Source: Taudactylus pleione (taxonomy: Eukaryota > Chordata > Amphibia > Anura > Myobatrachidae). From it: a stretch of 64,000 bases of DNA. The notes below the pieces were generated by a model, which ran no database searches, was not told the origin of the DNA, and saw nothing but the letters and a program-made list of their open reading frames with translations. Where the stretch lies: NCBI GenBank assembly GCA_031769625.1, contig JAUIMM010000200.1, positions 53,032,001-53,096,000 on the forward strand, given 5' to 3'. Made by a program: the position numbers and the translations under genes. This document shows positions 20,351-32,079 of the stretch, piece after piece (position 1 is the stretch's first letter; each line of letters opens with the position of its first letter).

Positions 20351-20937
20351 TGGGGGTCTGATTCAGACCCGCTCGCTAAGCTGCCTTCACATGCTCTTGC
20401 CGATAATCGCACAACTGCGCATGCGTATAGTTCGCAACGTGCGTGCGCAAGTCAGTCACTGCGATCTAGAATTGAGCGCTCGTAATACAAAGACTGGACA
20501 CTACTTTGAGTGACAGTGCCGTTTGTGGGTGGTAACAGGGGAAGGTGCTTGTGAACGGGGCAGTGGTACTGCAAACACAGGCGTGTCTGACCGTCAAAAT
20601 GGCATTTAATGGGTGTCCATAATTAGCAAAGGTGCGGCATATGACGAGGCAGCAGGTGTCATTTTACTTGAAGCACTCACATTGCTTGCGGTAGGGTAGA
20701 GCTCCCACAAGCACTGCGAGTGCTTCCGACGGCTCTCGATGTTCCCGATGGTTTTAAACACTTCCTGGAGATGACGTTAGCTGGGGGTGGCATTACACTA
20801 TTTTGCAATCGCACAGCCGCTGCTCGCAAAGACATAGAGGGAGTCCTTATGCCTTGTCGCACGATCGTGCTAATAGAATACTCTGCCCCTTTTCAATGCG
20901 AGCAAGCGCAGCTTAGCGTCCGGGTCTGAATCAGGCC
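20351..20937. mobile_element. Harbinger-like MITE, about 590 bp
   Basis: The left end GGGTCTGATTCAGACCCGCT and the right end GGGTCTGAATCAGGCCC form the terminal inverted repeat; CGCTAAG/CTTAGCG extends it. The interior has fewer perfect palindromes than family A and no coding capacity. Confidence 0.75.
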
Positions 20938-21096
20938 CTGTGTACATAAGTGGTTCACTCTATTATGTTAACATTCCCTATCTAAACATTCATAATGTCA
21001 ATATGGTCATAATGTCAAGAGTGAACATGTTCATCATGTCAACATTCAACATGTCAACACTGATGAAATGTCTTCATGATCAGAATGTTGACAATG

Positions 21097-21631
21097 GCCC
21101 TCATTCAGAGCCGTACGCTCTGAGCAGAGCGCACGCTCTGAATGAGGGCCGCCCTCCATAAAAATGGAGTGTCCTCCTGGACGCTCGTATAGCTGTGGGT
21201 CACCCACAGCCTATACGAGGGTGCAGTTTGATGGCCGCGATGGTCGTGACCATCGCGACCATCGAAACTGCGAGCCGGAGCCTGCGGTTGAGGTTTTCAA
21301 CCACAAGCCCCGGAGTGATTTTGGCTCTATCAGAGCCAAAATCACTCCCACTGACATCACTAGTGATGTCAGTGGGCCGGCTTCTGACGGGAGGCGTTCC
21401 CGTGGGAACGCCCCCGTCAGGGAGGCACGCCCACCAAAGGGGGCGTGCTGTCAATCAACATCGACAGCACGCCCCCTTTGATCAGACACAATGAGCGAAG
21501 GAAAGTCCTTCGCTCGTCACTTTTGGCGCATGCACACGACGGAGCTCCCGCCGTCGTGCGCATGCGCAGAGCACAACATCGACCCACTTGCGAGCGGACA
21601 GCCGCTTGCGAGTGGGTCTGAATCAGGCCCA
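21097..21631. mobile_element. Palindrome-chain MITE family A, complete copy
   Basis: The ends are GGCCCTCATTCAGAGC and GGGTCTGAATCAGGCCC, flanked by AAT on both sides. About twelve hairpins follow each other: GAGCCGTACGCTC, CTCCATAAAAATGGAG, CTGTGGGTCACCCACAG inside CTCGTATAG arms, CGCGATGGTCGTGACCATCG, a GCGGTTGAGG arm pair, TGATTTTGGCTC arms, CTGACATCACTAGTGATGTC, GGCGTTCCCGTGGGAACGCC, GGCGTGCTGTC arms, GAGCGAAGGA arms, a GCGCATGC arm pair and GACCCACTTGCGAG arms. It is non-coding; the open frames are shadows. Confidence 0.88.
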
Positions 21632-21657
21632 ATGTCTTTTTGAGGTTAGTCCAACCC

Positions 21658-21866
21658 ATTGGTTCTCAAACTCGGTCCTCAGGACACCACACAGGTCACG
21701 TTTCCCAGGTCACCCAGCAGGTGCACTGGTGCACTCATTACTCACTGACACATTTTATAAGGTCCATAGGTGGAGCTAATTATGTCTCTTGTGATTCTGT
21801 GAGGAGACCTGGAAAACAGGCAATTTTTGATGTCCTGAGGACCAAGTTTGAGAACCTGTGGTCTAA
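21658..21866. mobile_element. hAT-type MITE, about 210 bp
   Basis: GGTTCTCAAACTCGGTCCTC and GAGGACCAAGTTTGAGAACC are the ends. Flanks TCCAACCC and TCTAACCC form an 8-bp duplication with one mismatch. Another copy's end is at 2,122-2,154. Confidence 0.78.
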
Positions 21867-22194
21867 CCCTAACACCTAACTCTAACAATAATGTCATCAT
21901 TTTTACTATGTTAACATTTGTCCATGTCAACATTTTCCAGGTGTCAACATTTCTGATATGCACATTTTAACCATGTGGACATCATGACTGTTGTCATTCT
22001 GGTGTCAACATTCTGAGGGTTATGAGGGTTTGCTAAGTTGTAAGGTTAGGAGAATACAAAAGGGAAATTTTACATTATCTTTTATGTTTACTCAACAGGA
22101 AGCTGGAGAAGTTGAGTATGAGAGACCTGTCATATTCTTCTCCTAGGAAGAATTCTGATGTCTGCTCACTGTATCGGTCCCATATACAACATTC

Positions 22195-22597
22195 CACTGT
22201 CTGGCCTTGTCACCATAGAGTTGGATTCACCCTGGAAGGGAATGGACTGTCTGGCCTTTTAACCATAAAGTTGGATTTGTCCTGGAATGGAATGGACTGT
22301 CTGACCTTGTCACCATAGAGTTGGATTTATCCTGGAAGGGAATGGACTGCCTGGCCTTGTCATCATAGAGTTGGATCCACCCTGGAAGGGAATGGACTGT
22401 CTGGCCTTGTCATCATAGAGTTGGATCCACCCTGGAAGGGAATGGACTGTCTGGCCTTTTAACCATATAGTTGGATTTATCCTGGAAGGTAATGGACTGC
22501 ATGACCTTGTCACCATAGAGTTGGATTTCTCCTGGAAGGTAATGGACTGCCTGGCCTTGTCATCATAGAGCTGGATTTCTCCTGGAAGAGAATGGGC
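22195..22597. repeat. 50-bp minisatellite, about 8 units
   Basis: The unit contains CTGGCCTTGTCACCATAGAG and TTGGATTCACCCTGGAAGG. Starts at 22,201, 22,251 and 22,301 give an exact 50-bp period. Confidence 0.95.
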
Positions 22598-22599
22598 TC

Positions 22600-23166
22600 A
22601 TGGGCTATTCTATGGAGGTAAGATTGCAGCATTATTCTCAGAGATATTATGTCCTAATTTGTAGCTGCAGAGGGTGCGGGCATACAGTCCATTTCACATG
22701 CCATCTTGCGTATAGCAAGGTGCATGCAGTAGTGATTTTTTTTGTGAGCTCGGCCAAGTCACTTGTCATTGCTATGATCTTACTATTATCTGATAGATTG
22801 TGAACACTAACTGAATATTAATACCTTAGATGAAAATACTGTGCATGTGTTTTAATTGTAATTGAATGATGAAATTTCACTATGTATATAAAGTAGGTTT
22901 AGAAACAAAACAAAATAATGTATATAATGTAAATAACTGACCTTATGTTTGTTTCTTGAAGAAAAAAAAGTTCTATTCCTTCATTCCTCTTGTTGCTCCA
23001 ATATGATTCTATATATGATTTTATAATCTAATAGGTTAGGGGGAAACGCACAGTGGAAATCAGAAGCCTGAAATACTTGGAAGAAAATGTGAGGCTGCTG
23101 AAAGTTTCTTTAGATAAGGATCCCATGCTGAACTGTTTATTTTTTGCTGGTGGTAATTTTGATGCT
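22600..23166. other. No recognised feature
   Basis: Unique sequence between the minisatellite and the nested MITEs. Confidence 0.4.
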
Positions 23167-23167
23167 T

Positions 23168-23725
23168 AGGGGCAGATGCATACTTGCCTACCCTCCCGAT
23201 TTGGTCAGGAGCCTCCCGAAAATTGTGTGCCGCTCCCGACCTCCCGGGAAGGCAGGCAATCCTCCCGGCTGCCGCCTGCCCCCCTATCATCCCGCACTTA
23301 CCTAAGAAACCCCGCAGCGGGGGAGGGGGCGGTGACGCGATTCATGCTGAATCACGTCATTCTGGCTCCGCCCCCTGCTTCACAATGCCTGTAATATCGG
23401 CATTGTGCAGCGGGGGCGGGGCCAAAATGATGCAACCGTGTGGATCTCCCCCCGCTCCGCCCACAAATTCACATTGTCTGGCCGGGCCTGCCTCCTCGCG
23501 ATGGCCACGCCCCCTGTCATGCCGATCTGGCTGCTCCCTCCCGGAAGGGGCAGCCAGGAAGTCGGCAAGCCTGGGCAGATGTACTAAGCTTTGGAAAGTG
23601 ATAAATTGGAAAGTGATAAACTACCAACCAATCACCTCCTGTCATTTTTGAAACACAGCCTGTAACATGACTGTTAGGAGCTGAGTATCTGGTTTATCAC
23701 TTTCCAGAGCTTGGTACATCTCCCT
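23168..23725. mobile_element. Outer MITE (GGGGCAGATGTACTAAGC), interrupted
   Basis: Ends: GGGGCAGATG (then the insertion, then TACTAAGCTTTGGAAAGTGA) and TTTATCACTTTCCAGAGC with TTGGTACATCTCCC. Without the inserted element it is about 160 bp with long inverted ends around GGAAAGTGATAAA. Confidence 0.75.
23179..23573. mobile_element. Inner MITE inserted in the outer MITE
   Basis: Ends CATACTTGCCTACCCTCCCG and AAGTCGGCAAGCCTG, flanked by the 8-bp duplication GGCAGATG (23,171-23,178 and 23,574-23,581). It is GC-rich and non-coding. The 8-bp duplication suggests hAT mobilisation. Confidence 0.78.
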
Positions 23726-23729
23726 CTTA

Positions 23730-24035
23730 GTCATTGTCAACCTTTAACTGCAGCGAACAAATAAATGAGATTGACCCTGTAAAATAAAAGTGTTAATTTC
23801 ACATTTATAATGGAGAATGCTATAATGAGGCAGAGCTTATTATGGGGGAAGGATGGCAAAGGTAGGGAATTAATTTAAAACATATATATTTTATTCTTAA
23901 AAGTCTAAGATAGTGTTTTTTATCTTGGTGTTAGACAGTGAGTGTTTCTTGTTTGTTAACTACAAGCTATTCAAGCATAGCAAAGGTTGACGCGGGAATA
24001 CTGAATAAACCACACATCAAACAGCAGAGTGGAGT
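23730..24035. other. No recognised feature
   Basis: AT-rich unique sequence. Confidence 0.4.
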
Positions 24036-24039
24036 TGTG

Positions 24040-24600
24040 TAATATCCCTTTTACACTGACTTAACAATCCTGGGTTGATGCACGTGAACGCGCATCAACC
24101 CTTGATTTTTGCTAGTGTAAACGGATCAACCTGGGAGCAGTATCCCGGGGATCCGACCTGGGTCGTTCTCGTGTCACTCTGCACTGTAAACGGCGCGAGC
24201 CGGGTCATGCTAGCTGATTGGCCGGCTTCAGTGGCACTTGGAGATGACATCTCCAAGCATCCACTGCAACCAGCGCTGGCCCGACCAGAAAGGAGCAGCA
24301 CACCCCACCTGCCCTCCCTACCTCCGGACCACTGAGGAGTGAGGTAAGAGGGTCGCGGAGGGGGAGGAAAGGGAAGAAGCGCTGCTTCAGGCTCGCAACC
24401 CGCTCCTTCCCTTTCGGATTCCCTCCACCCCATCCGGCTCCTTCTGCCGGACGTTGGGGCTCTTGTGCGCATGTGTGATCTGTGATTTTTGGATCAGCTG
24501 TCTCCACGCTGGAGCAATGATGAATTGCTCCGGCACTCACAGCAGTTAGAATGTTAGTTATCGAGGTCCGTTAGGATCCAATAATTAACATCATAAATAG
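24040..24600. mobile_element. Probable GC-rich MITE with local palindromes
   Basis: Contains GGTTGATGCACGTGAACGCG with an inverse arm, GGGTTGATG/CATCAACCC and ATCCCGGGGAT. Clean terminal repeats and a target duplication were not found, so the boundaries are approximate. Confidence 0.35.
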
Positions 24601-24604
24601 ACCC

Positions 24605-25310
24605 CATAGGATCAAAAACTGACATTACTTTAATTCCCTTTATGATGGAGGCAATGTAAACATGGTGTTAATGCGTTTCTTTTTACTCCTCCTGTTGCTG
24701 ATCAGTGGTTGCTTTGTGTTGGTTTTGCCTTTTAAATTTGTTGCATATTTAACAATATGACAGAACTCGCAGGAATGTCCCTGGTGCAGTTAGCCAGTGC
24801 CCTATTACATAAACTCTATAATATGAGAATTATTTTGCTATGCTGTACATAGAATATAGTGGTGGCCAAGTCCAAGTTACAATAAAAAAAAAATGACTGG
24901 GTCCAGACACAGCAGACTCAGAGGCTCCGGGGCCCATCTCTGGCTGCTGGCAGGTTGCAATATGGACTGGCGTGACTGTGACAGTCGTGACAGGCAGCGA
25001 CTGTAATGTCAGTCTCTGGGTCTGGGACTGGTATCCAATGCAGACATCAAGGAGTGCCCAGCTAACCATAAGAGACGTCATAATGCGGCCGGCCTGGATA
25101 CTGGGAGGTGACAATCTGACTGCACAGGAGCATCTTACACTCCTTGCACTCCATAATAACTAAGTACCTGTCAGGAGCCTGTGGCCGCCTTCCCCACTAA
25201 CAACAGTACATTTGTGCGTGCCGAAAAATGGGATGCCAGGGCTGAATCTCCAATTCTGGTACGATCCCGGAAATTCTAGGATGTATAGCAACAGTTTTCA
25301 ACCGCTGTGC
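24605..25310. other. No recognised feature
   Basis: No gene was identified. A short palindromic patch (GACTGTGACAGTC) lies near 24,975. Confidence 0.4.
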
Positions 25311-25317
25311 AACGGTG

Positions 25318-25792
25318 GGGTTTTTTTCTGTGGAGGCAAATGGACGTACGTTTAATTCCTGTGGAGGCCAGTGTAGTGTGTTTTATTCCTATGGAGGCCA
25401 ATGGGTGTATTTTATTCCAGTGGAGACCAATGTAGTGTGTTTTATTCCAGTGGAGACCAATGTAGTGTGTTTTATTCCTGTGGAGGCCAATGTAGTGTGT
25501 TTTATTCCTATAGAGGCCAATGTGGTGTGTTTTGTTCCTGTGGAGGGTAATGGGTGTGTTTTATTCCTATTGAGGCCAATGTAGTGTGCTTTATTCTTAT
25601 TGAGGCCAATGTAGTGTGTTTTGTTCCTATGGAGGTCCATGTAGTGTGTTGTATTCCTTTTGAGCCAATGTAGTGTGTTTTTTTCCTGTGGAGGCCAATG
25701 GGTGTGTTTTATTCCTATTGGGGCCAATGTAGTGTGTTTTATTCCTGTGGAGGCCAATGGGTGTGTTTTTTTATGTGGGAGCCAATATGTAT
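25318..25792. repeat. 30-bp minisatellite, about 15 units
   Basis: Units of GTAGTGTGTTTTATTCCTGT followed by GGAGGCCAAT. The repetitive open frames on both strands come from the 30-bp (10-codon) period. Confidence 0.93.
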
Positions 25793-25918
25793 GTTTTTTC
25801 TATGGTTGCGCACACCGTATAGCCGGATGGTGTGCCTTGGCAATTTTAAAATCTTGCGTAGTGTGCCTCGAGTTGAAAAAGGATGAAAATCACTGATGTA
25901 TAGCATCCCTATAATAAG

Positions 25919-26090
25919 GGGTAAATTCACTAAAGTGAGAATTTTTAGAAGTGGAGATGTTGCCCATAGCAACCAATCAGATTCTTGCTACTATCTTCTA
26001 GAAGGTGCTAGTTAAATGTTAAGTAGAATCTGATTGGTTGCTATGGGCAATATCTCTACTTCTAAAAACTCTCTCTAAAAAATTTACCTC
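25919..26090. mobile_element. Small MITE with long inverted repeat
   Basis: GGGGTAAATTCACTAAAGTG and TAGAGAGAG-type ends enclose CCCATAGCAACCAATCAGAT and its inverse ATCTGATTGGTTGCTATGGG. It is almost wholly palindromic and flanked by TAA. Confidence 0.85.
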
Positions 26091-26093
26091 TAA

Positions 26094-26419
26094 GGGCACG
26101 ATTCAATTGAGTGCGATGTAAATAGCGCCAGGAGATAGCTCCCGGAGCTATTCAATTCATTGTGATGTTAGGTCGAGGAAGGCTCATTCTCGCGCCTTAA
26201 ACAGGGTGTTTAGGCATGAGAACGGGCATTCCCCGACCTAACTTCCCGGCGCTAAGGGCAGAAAACAGCCTCGCACCGGGACTTTTGTCGGATTTCTGCT
26301 CGCATCCCCGGAGAGGTGCAAGAAGAAATCCTTAGTCGGGCTTAGCAGCGCGGTGTATTGAATAGCTCCGGGAGCTCACTCCGTTGCTATTCACATCGCG
26401 TAGAACAGAATCGTGCCGT
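26094..26419. mobile_element. MITE with GGCACGATTCAATTGAG ends
   Basis: Left end GGGCACGATTCAATTGAGTG and right end CAGAATCGTGCC, with inner arms CGCGATGT/ACATCGCG-like and GGAGCTATTCAAT/ATTGAATAGCTCC. It directly abuts the preceding MITE. Confidence 0.7.
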
Positions 26420-27040
26420 ATGAGTTCAAAACGTTTTCTGTGTACAGTAACTAATTTTGTTGCCCCTAGACACTGCTATTGTCCTTGGTCATTGAATGGA
26501 ATAGGAATTAAGCGCCCCTATATTACTTATAATTCGAACAAACCACATATATCAGCTTGTTGATTTGCAGCATTTTGGCATTGTTAGTAAAATCTAATAA
26601 TATGGCTTGTCTGGTTAGCGTTGATTCCACATATAACAGTTGTTTGTTTAGTTGAGCAGTGTTATCTATCATGATCTAGATTGTAGATGAGTTGCAGCAT
26701 TTTCTTTTATTCTCTTCTCAATGTGGTATTGTGGGATAACATGCTACCTTATATTGACTAAGGAAAAGGAAGTAGAAGTCACGCTGTCCAGTGCGTGTTA
26801 CCAAAATATTACAAAATGTTCTACAGTGAAAACCTTGTCGCCCACAACTGGAGCATTGACAGTTTTGAAATTGAATCTAGAAGGCAGATAAGGTGAAGGG
26901 GAGCTAACCCCTCGTAACCTTATGACACTAATCTATTACCATTGTCCAATTTCTGTGGTATCTGTAAAATAATTGTTAGCATCTAGTTCATGTAGCATGT
27001 CTTTGTGGTAACAAAGTATGAGATGTAACAATATGTCTTT
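26420..27040. other. No recognised feature
   Basis: Unique AT-rich sequence upstream of the L1 remnant. Confidence 0.4.
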
Positions 27041-27043
27041 ATA

Positions 27044-27360
27044 ATGTTATTGCCGCATGCAAATTTGTGTGTGGTAGAAATAGACGTACTTCATAAATAC
27101 ATGAACAAAGTAAATACACTAGCAGGGTTGTTATTAAAAAGAGCTCTTTCTTTCCCTATTGCAAATTTTGGCTTGCGGGTTCTCATACCCCTGGTGGTGG
27201 TGGGGGATTTCAACACCCTATACTAGACAAGTCGCCCCTTGCTTCCAGGTTGTCCTCCCCATACACTTAATTTGGACAACATCCCCTTGCATCCCCTTGC
27301 ACTCTAAAAAATACTTGGATAATAACACTTATCTTGTTTGTAGAAGAACTTGATCATTTT
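27044..27360 (+). pseudogene. L1-type LINE, endonuclease remnant (left part)
   Basis: Translation includes PLVVVGDFNTLY, the GDFN catalytic box of the apurinic-type endonuclease at the N-terminus of L1 ORF2. It is followed in another frame by LASRLSSPYT-like sequence. The frame ends where the PLE3 piece begins and resumes near 28,500. Confidence 0.65.
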
Positions 27361-27419
27361 GAACCGAAAATCTTCTAGAAAAATGAGGGTATCCAATGAA
27401 ATAAATGCTATAACAACAT

Positions 27420-28470
27420 TGACATAATATCAATAATAATAATAAGCAATAATCCCAGTAAGGTACAAAAAATTCACATTTAATAAAGATAAGATCCTAA
27501 TGGTGCAATCCATATATAAAAAGGATCAGATGGTTTACAGCTGATACATCCAAACAGATAATGATGAGGGTGGCTTCCTACCAGAATCAGGAAAAATGAG
27601 TGCATATAGAAACCAAGCAGATGTTCCAATTCCCCTAGGGGACCCTGGTCCTGGACGAAAAACGTCTCCTCCTGGTCTGGTCAGTATGCCAATCCTCCTT
27701 TTGTTAGCAACGCGTTTCAATCAGTTCTCCGATCTTTATCAAGGCATACAATGGTCTACCACCCTTCCAGGTATTTATACCCCATAAAATGGGAAGACCT
27801 GATTGCTGGGAGGAGCCAGCAAATGGTAAAACATACATAAAATACATATCTAACTAATACCGAGATTCTTTATCTAGCGCTAGGTGTCCCTGCTAAAAAC
27901 GCTATGTGAGAATGCTTAAATTAAGCTATTTATTTAATTCTGCTAAAAACAAAGTTTCTACAGCTTCCGTTCCAGCAATTAAAATCATCCGCTGTCCTAT
28001 TGAACTAAAGTTCCCTTCTGTACATGGGGACCATTCTTACTGCTACTTCCGCATTCGGAGTCCCACACCAGAAGTAGGGCTGTGGCCATCTTGAAAACTG
28101 GAAATCTTATTCAATTTTCATAATAAGAGAGGGCAGATGGTATAAAAATGGTTTTGTAGCCATTTTAAAGACTAATAACCTTTTGTAATGATAAATATAC
28201 GCTGTTTCATAACATATTTGAAAAATACATTTAAAAACCTCCTAAGACAAATTTATGGATGATTAAAAATTAAGATTCATAGTTTACATTTAAATATGAT
28301 TTTAATCTTCAAGTATGTTACTTCTATATGTTACAATTCTTGCAAAAACCAAATCCCTTGTTTCTAAATGGGATTATTTTCGCATATTAGAAGAACTTTA
28401 TCTACAATTTCATTAATACTATTATTAGCATTAATTCTTCAAACATAGATTAATTTCGATATAAGAAAAA
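27420..28470 (-). mobile_element. PLE3: Penelope-like terminal fragment inside L1
   Basis: No coding part was recognised. The minus strand carries the hammerhead-like motif 27,709-27,745 with GAAACGCGTT, preceded by ATTTATACCCCATAAAATGG and followed by a GC-rich AGGAGGATTGGC stretch, as in PLE UTRs. It interrupts the L1 endonuclease region; exact borders are uncertain. Confidence 0.6.
27709..27745 (-). ncRNA. Hammerhead-like motif of PLE3
   Basis: On the minus strand: TTGATAA core (27,736-27,742), stem II GATC/GATT with an 8-nt loop, GAAA (27,715-27,718), the ACGCGT palindrome and the triplet GTT. Stem I pairing is weak, so this copy looks decayed. It shares the U3/A8 core with PLE2. Confidence 0.45.
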
Positions 28471-28479
28471 AATACTTTC

Positions 28480-31400
28480 ACACCAACTATGTCCTCCCCA
28501 TGTTGGAAGCATCTGTAGGAATTTAGAGAGGTTCTACAATTAAGTGACCCATGGCGCCTTTTCAAACTGATTGTTCCTTTTCACATTTATCTAAGGCTCA
28601 TGGTTCTATGTCCAGAATCGATTACCTTCTGTTAGCCAATTATTTGCTTACCAACCTTAAACAGATCGATATAGGAGACATAATCATTTCAGATCATACC
28701 CCAGTATCGATGGAATTATTCCGTCATTCTCCCCGCACAACTGGACGCTTTTGGTGCTTCCTGGATTATTTATCAAATTCTGAAGATTTTTGGAAGTTTC
28801 TATCCTATTCGTGGTCCAATTTCCTGGACGACAATATTGAACACTGGGATAATCCTGTTTTGTTCTGGGTGGCGTCAAAGGCGGTCATGAGGGATCATAT
28901 TCTCAGCTATACCTCTAAATTGAGGCGGGACAGTGCTGCTAAGTATAAATCCTTCCAGAAGGCGGCCTCCAAAAGTTTTACTCATTATATAGAATCACCC
29001 ACTGAATCTAATTTGGATGCTTACCTTAGAGACAATAAATTATTTGATTATTTTCTCACATCCCAGGCACAACAACGCTTGGACTACTTGACTTCACGGG
29101 AGTTTATGCTCAAAAGATAAATTGTACCTACTCTTTTAGAGCTGTTCAACACAATTTATAGATCCCAACCTAAATATCCTCTTTTACCATTTGCATTCAT
29201 TATGGTTATTAAAAACCGGGTAAAGAACCCTTACTGGTAGACTCATATAGACCTATTACTCTACTAAATGTAAATTTCAAGATCTTCTGAAAGATATTGG
29301 CTAAAAGATTACAGCAGATCCTCCCCGAATTGTTAACTTCACATCAACTGTGTTTTGTTCAGGGGCGCCACTCGGCAAAAGCAGTACGTACTGCCATTGC
29401 TGCGACAATAGCCTCCGTCAGGAAGAGAAAAGAGGGGCACATGCTTCTTAGTCTCGATACCTATAAGGCCTTCGACACATAGGCCTGTCCCCTCTTATTT
29501 AAAGTGTTGGAGTGCAGAGAGTTCAATGGGAATTTTATCAAACTCATAAGATATTTATACACGATGCCTTCTACCTCCCTTTGGATTAATGACTTGAGAG
29601 GAGAGCAGAGCAATTGGTTATGCAGCATGGAACAAGATCCTTGTCGCTGCTCCTTTTTCATTTATCCATCGATCCCTTACTTCATATTTTACAAGCTTTA
29701 TCTGTGTTTAAGGGTATACAAATTGATGACATAGTGGTTAAGCTTTCTGTATTTGCAGATGATGTGTTTTTATATATATAGATGATCCTAGAAAATCTCT
29801 CCCTAAGGTCCTAGACTTGTTATGAGATTTTGGAAGGGTATCAGGATTTGAGGTGAATCTTTCAAAATCAGCGGGCATGTACCTGGTCCCGGGGGTAACT
29901 CAACCAACTTGGAGCTCCTGCTCAAATTGGCAAAATCCTACATTGTTTACTTAGGTATCAAACTTCCAAAATACCCATCGGAACTATACCGTATGAACAT
30001 AGGAGAGGCGATTATGGCCATTTCGTCTGAATTGGAAGGATGGAATCATCTAACGCTATCCTACATTGACAGAGCCAATTTAATAAAAATATCAACTTTC
30101 CCACGTCTTTTATATTTGATGCAGTCATTGCCTCTGTTTATCAGCCTTATCGACTTGGCTAAAATGAACACATTGTTCCGTAAATTCATATGGAATGGAA
30201 AGAGGCAGAGAATAGCCCTGATAAATATTACAGCAACCCAAATCTAATGGTGGCATAAACTTTCCGCAGATTCATCTTTAAACCCTACAGCAGTGCTAAG
30301 ATACTTGCGTGATTGGCTTTCCAATAGCAAAACAAACACTACGTTAGAGTCTCCGTTTTTTTAGAAGGTAACTTGATCACTTTACTCCATTGTTTTGAGG
30401 CTGAGATTGATCAAGAGACCAGAGTAAACCCTCTTGCTATGGTCAGTATATTGCCTGTGGCACTTATTGAGACGCAAAGCAAATTTAAATGCATATAAAT
30501 CTTTATCCTTAACCTTTTTGGGTAATGATACATTTCAACATGGGGAGGCAACTTTTCCATTCACAATTCTATGGCAGGAGGGGCTCAGAAATATTGGTGA
30601 AGTAGTGGACTCTTCTACTAAAAAACAAAAAAGTTTTGCAGAGGCCAAACAAACCTTTCCTATCCTTCAACGTTATCCACTAGCATTCTCTTAGATGCAA
30701 CACTACGCACATTCGTCAGTTGAAGGTTTTTCAGAGCTAGACTGGTTGAATACGTTGGATTGTATGTTGGGGTCTCCGCTTGCTGCCAGAAAAGCCATTT
30801 CTGCACAATATTCTTTCCTGCGATCCTTAATAGACCACAAAACTACTTGGTCGGGTGTGCTGCAGTGGCTTATCACTTAGTTGCCTCATATTACTTAAAA
30901 ATGTAATCTCTTCATGTCTACTTTCCTCAATACAATACCAAGAAATGTTCTTAAATATATTCCATAGAGCTTATTTTTCACCCCATAGGCAATACCAGGC
31001 AAGCATGTTGCTTCCGTGCTTCAGAGGCAGATCTATTTAATTGTTTCTGGGCATGTCCACATTTTTGGCTCCAGGTTAGAAATTTCTCAGTGGAACAGTT
31101 AGTCAATCATTTACCGTTTACTGCGGAATGGGCAATCTTTGGAATTATTCCAGAAAACCAGAGGGTTTCCAGAGGTTGTAGAATGCTCCTGCAGCCAATT
31201 ACTGCTAACAAATTTGTTTAAAGGAAAGTTACACCATATTTTGCAATTGGACTGGTTAGAGATAACCTTGGACAAAGAAAATTTGGTTTCAAAATTTTTT
31301 GATTCCTGGGAAAATAATTTTCTATCCTCCCATCGGATTTTCAGTGTCGAATTAGACATTCCCTTAAAAATACAGAATGATATGAAACCAGACTGTTGTT

Positions 31401-31722
31401 GGGTGATCCTCCCATAATACTGGATAGTTAATTCCTTAATACCTTATTATACAATTTAGGTTCTTGGCTCCTCCCATCTCTAATAAGGGCCATATTGGGA
31501 TATTAACTTAAAAGATATAATTGTACTTGATATTAATTTATTAATGTTCTGGGTGTATTATCCATATGTATGACCACATTTATGTACATTATTGTATATT
31601 TCTGTATACGACTACGAACATGTTTATGTTTTTCCTATTTTGTTTTTATATATTTTGATATATCATGCTCAATATTTGTAAATTGATGTGATGATTAAAT
31701 AAAAAGTGATTTAAAAAAAAAA
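28480..31722 (+). mobile_element. L1-type LINE, right part with poly(A)
   Basis: Continues the element begun at 27,044 from the end of the endonuclease to the 3' UTR and an A-run at 31,712-31,722 preceded by AATAAAAAG. Stops and frame changes are frequent. Confidence 0.85.
28515..31420 (+). pseudogene. L1 ORF2-like endonuclease/reverse transcriptase, decayed
   Basis: The end of the endonuclease domain shows SRIDYLLLAN and IIISDHTPVSMEL (the L1 SDHAPV box). The RT part contains AKRLQQILPELLTSHQLCFV then QGRHS, LLSLDTYKAFDT (family LSLDAEKAFD) and, near 29,745, VFADDVFLY (intact FADD-type catalytic box in a broken frame). The last third includes FPRLLYLMQSLPLFI (family pattern P+lLYlfq-lP), then WNGKRQRIAL. 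At least five frame changes or stops separate these pieces. Function when intact: nicking of target DNA and reverse transcription of LINE RNA. Confidence 0.85.
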
Positions 31723-31829
31723 TTGACACCTGATTAGCAGTGCCTCCATCATCCCCTCCTCTCATACCAATATTTATAGTACAGTACTCTTAGGCAGCTG
31801 ATACAGAAAGCAGGGGGTCAATGTGGTGA

Positions 31830-32070
31830 ATAGTATACAAAGCCGATCTCTAGTGGCTTTTATAGAGCAAATATACAATCTGGTAGTAGTATACAAAGCA
31901 GAACCCAACTTGGCTATTATACAAGGCGGAGACCAACCTGGTGGCTAGTATTCAAAGCAGAGCCTAACCTAGTGGTTAGTATACAAGCAGAGCCCAACCT
32001 GGTGGCTAGTATACAAAGCAGAGCCTAACCCGGTGGCTAGTATACAAAGCAGATTTCAACCTGGTCCGTA
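31830..32070. repeat. 31-bp minisatellite
   Basis: About eight units of GTGGCTAGTATACAAAGCAG followed by AGCCCAACCTG, degenerating at the left. Confidence 0.88.
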
Positions 32071-32079
32071 GTAAACCAG

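Larger units (their letters stand above)
20940..22025. repeat. Repeat rich in TGTTGACAT / ATGTCAACAT motifs, split by MITEs
   Basis: Many copies of ATGTCAACATT and its inverse occur at 20,960-21,092 and again at 21,890-22,020. The two blocks are separated by the MITEs at 21,097-21,631 and 21,658-21,866. They look like the ends of one older element. Confidence 0.5.

Noticed and set aside
25315..25757. Repetitive frames on both strands
   Set aside because: The 30-bp period of the minisatellite preserves every frame; no family match.
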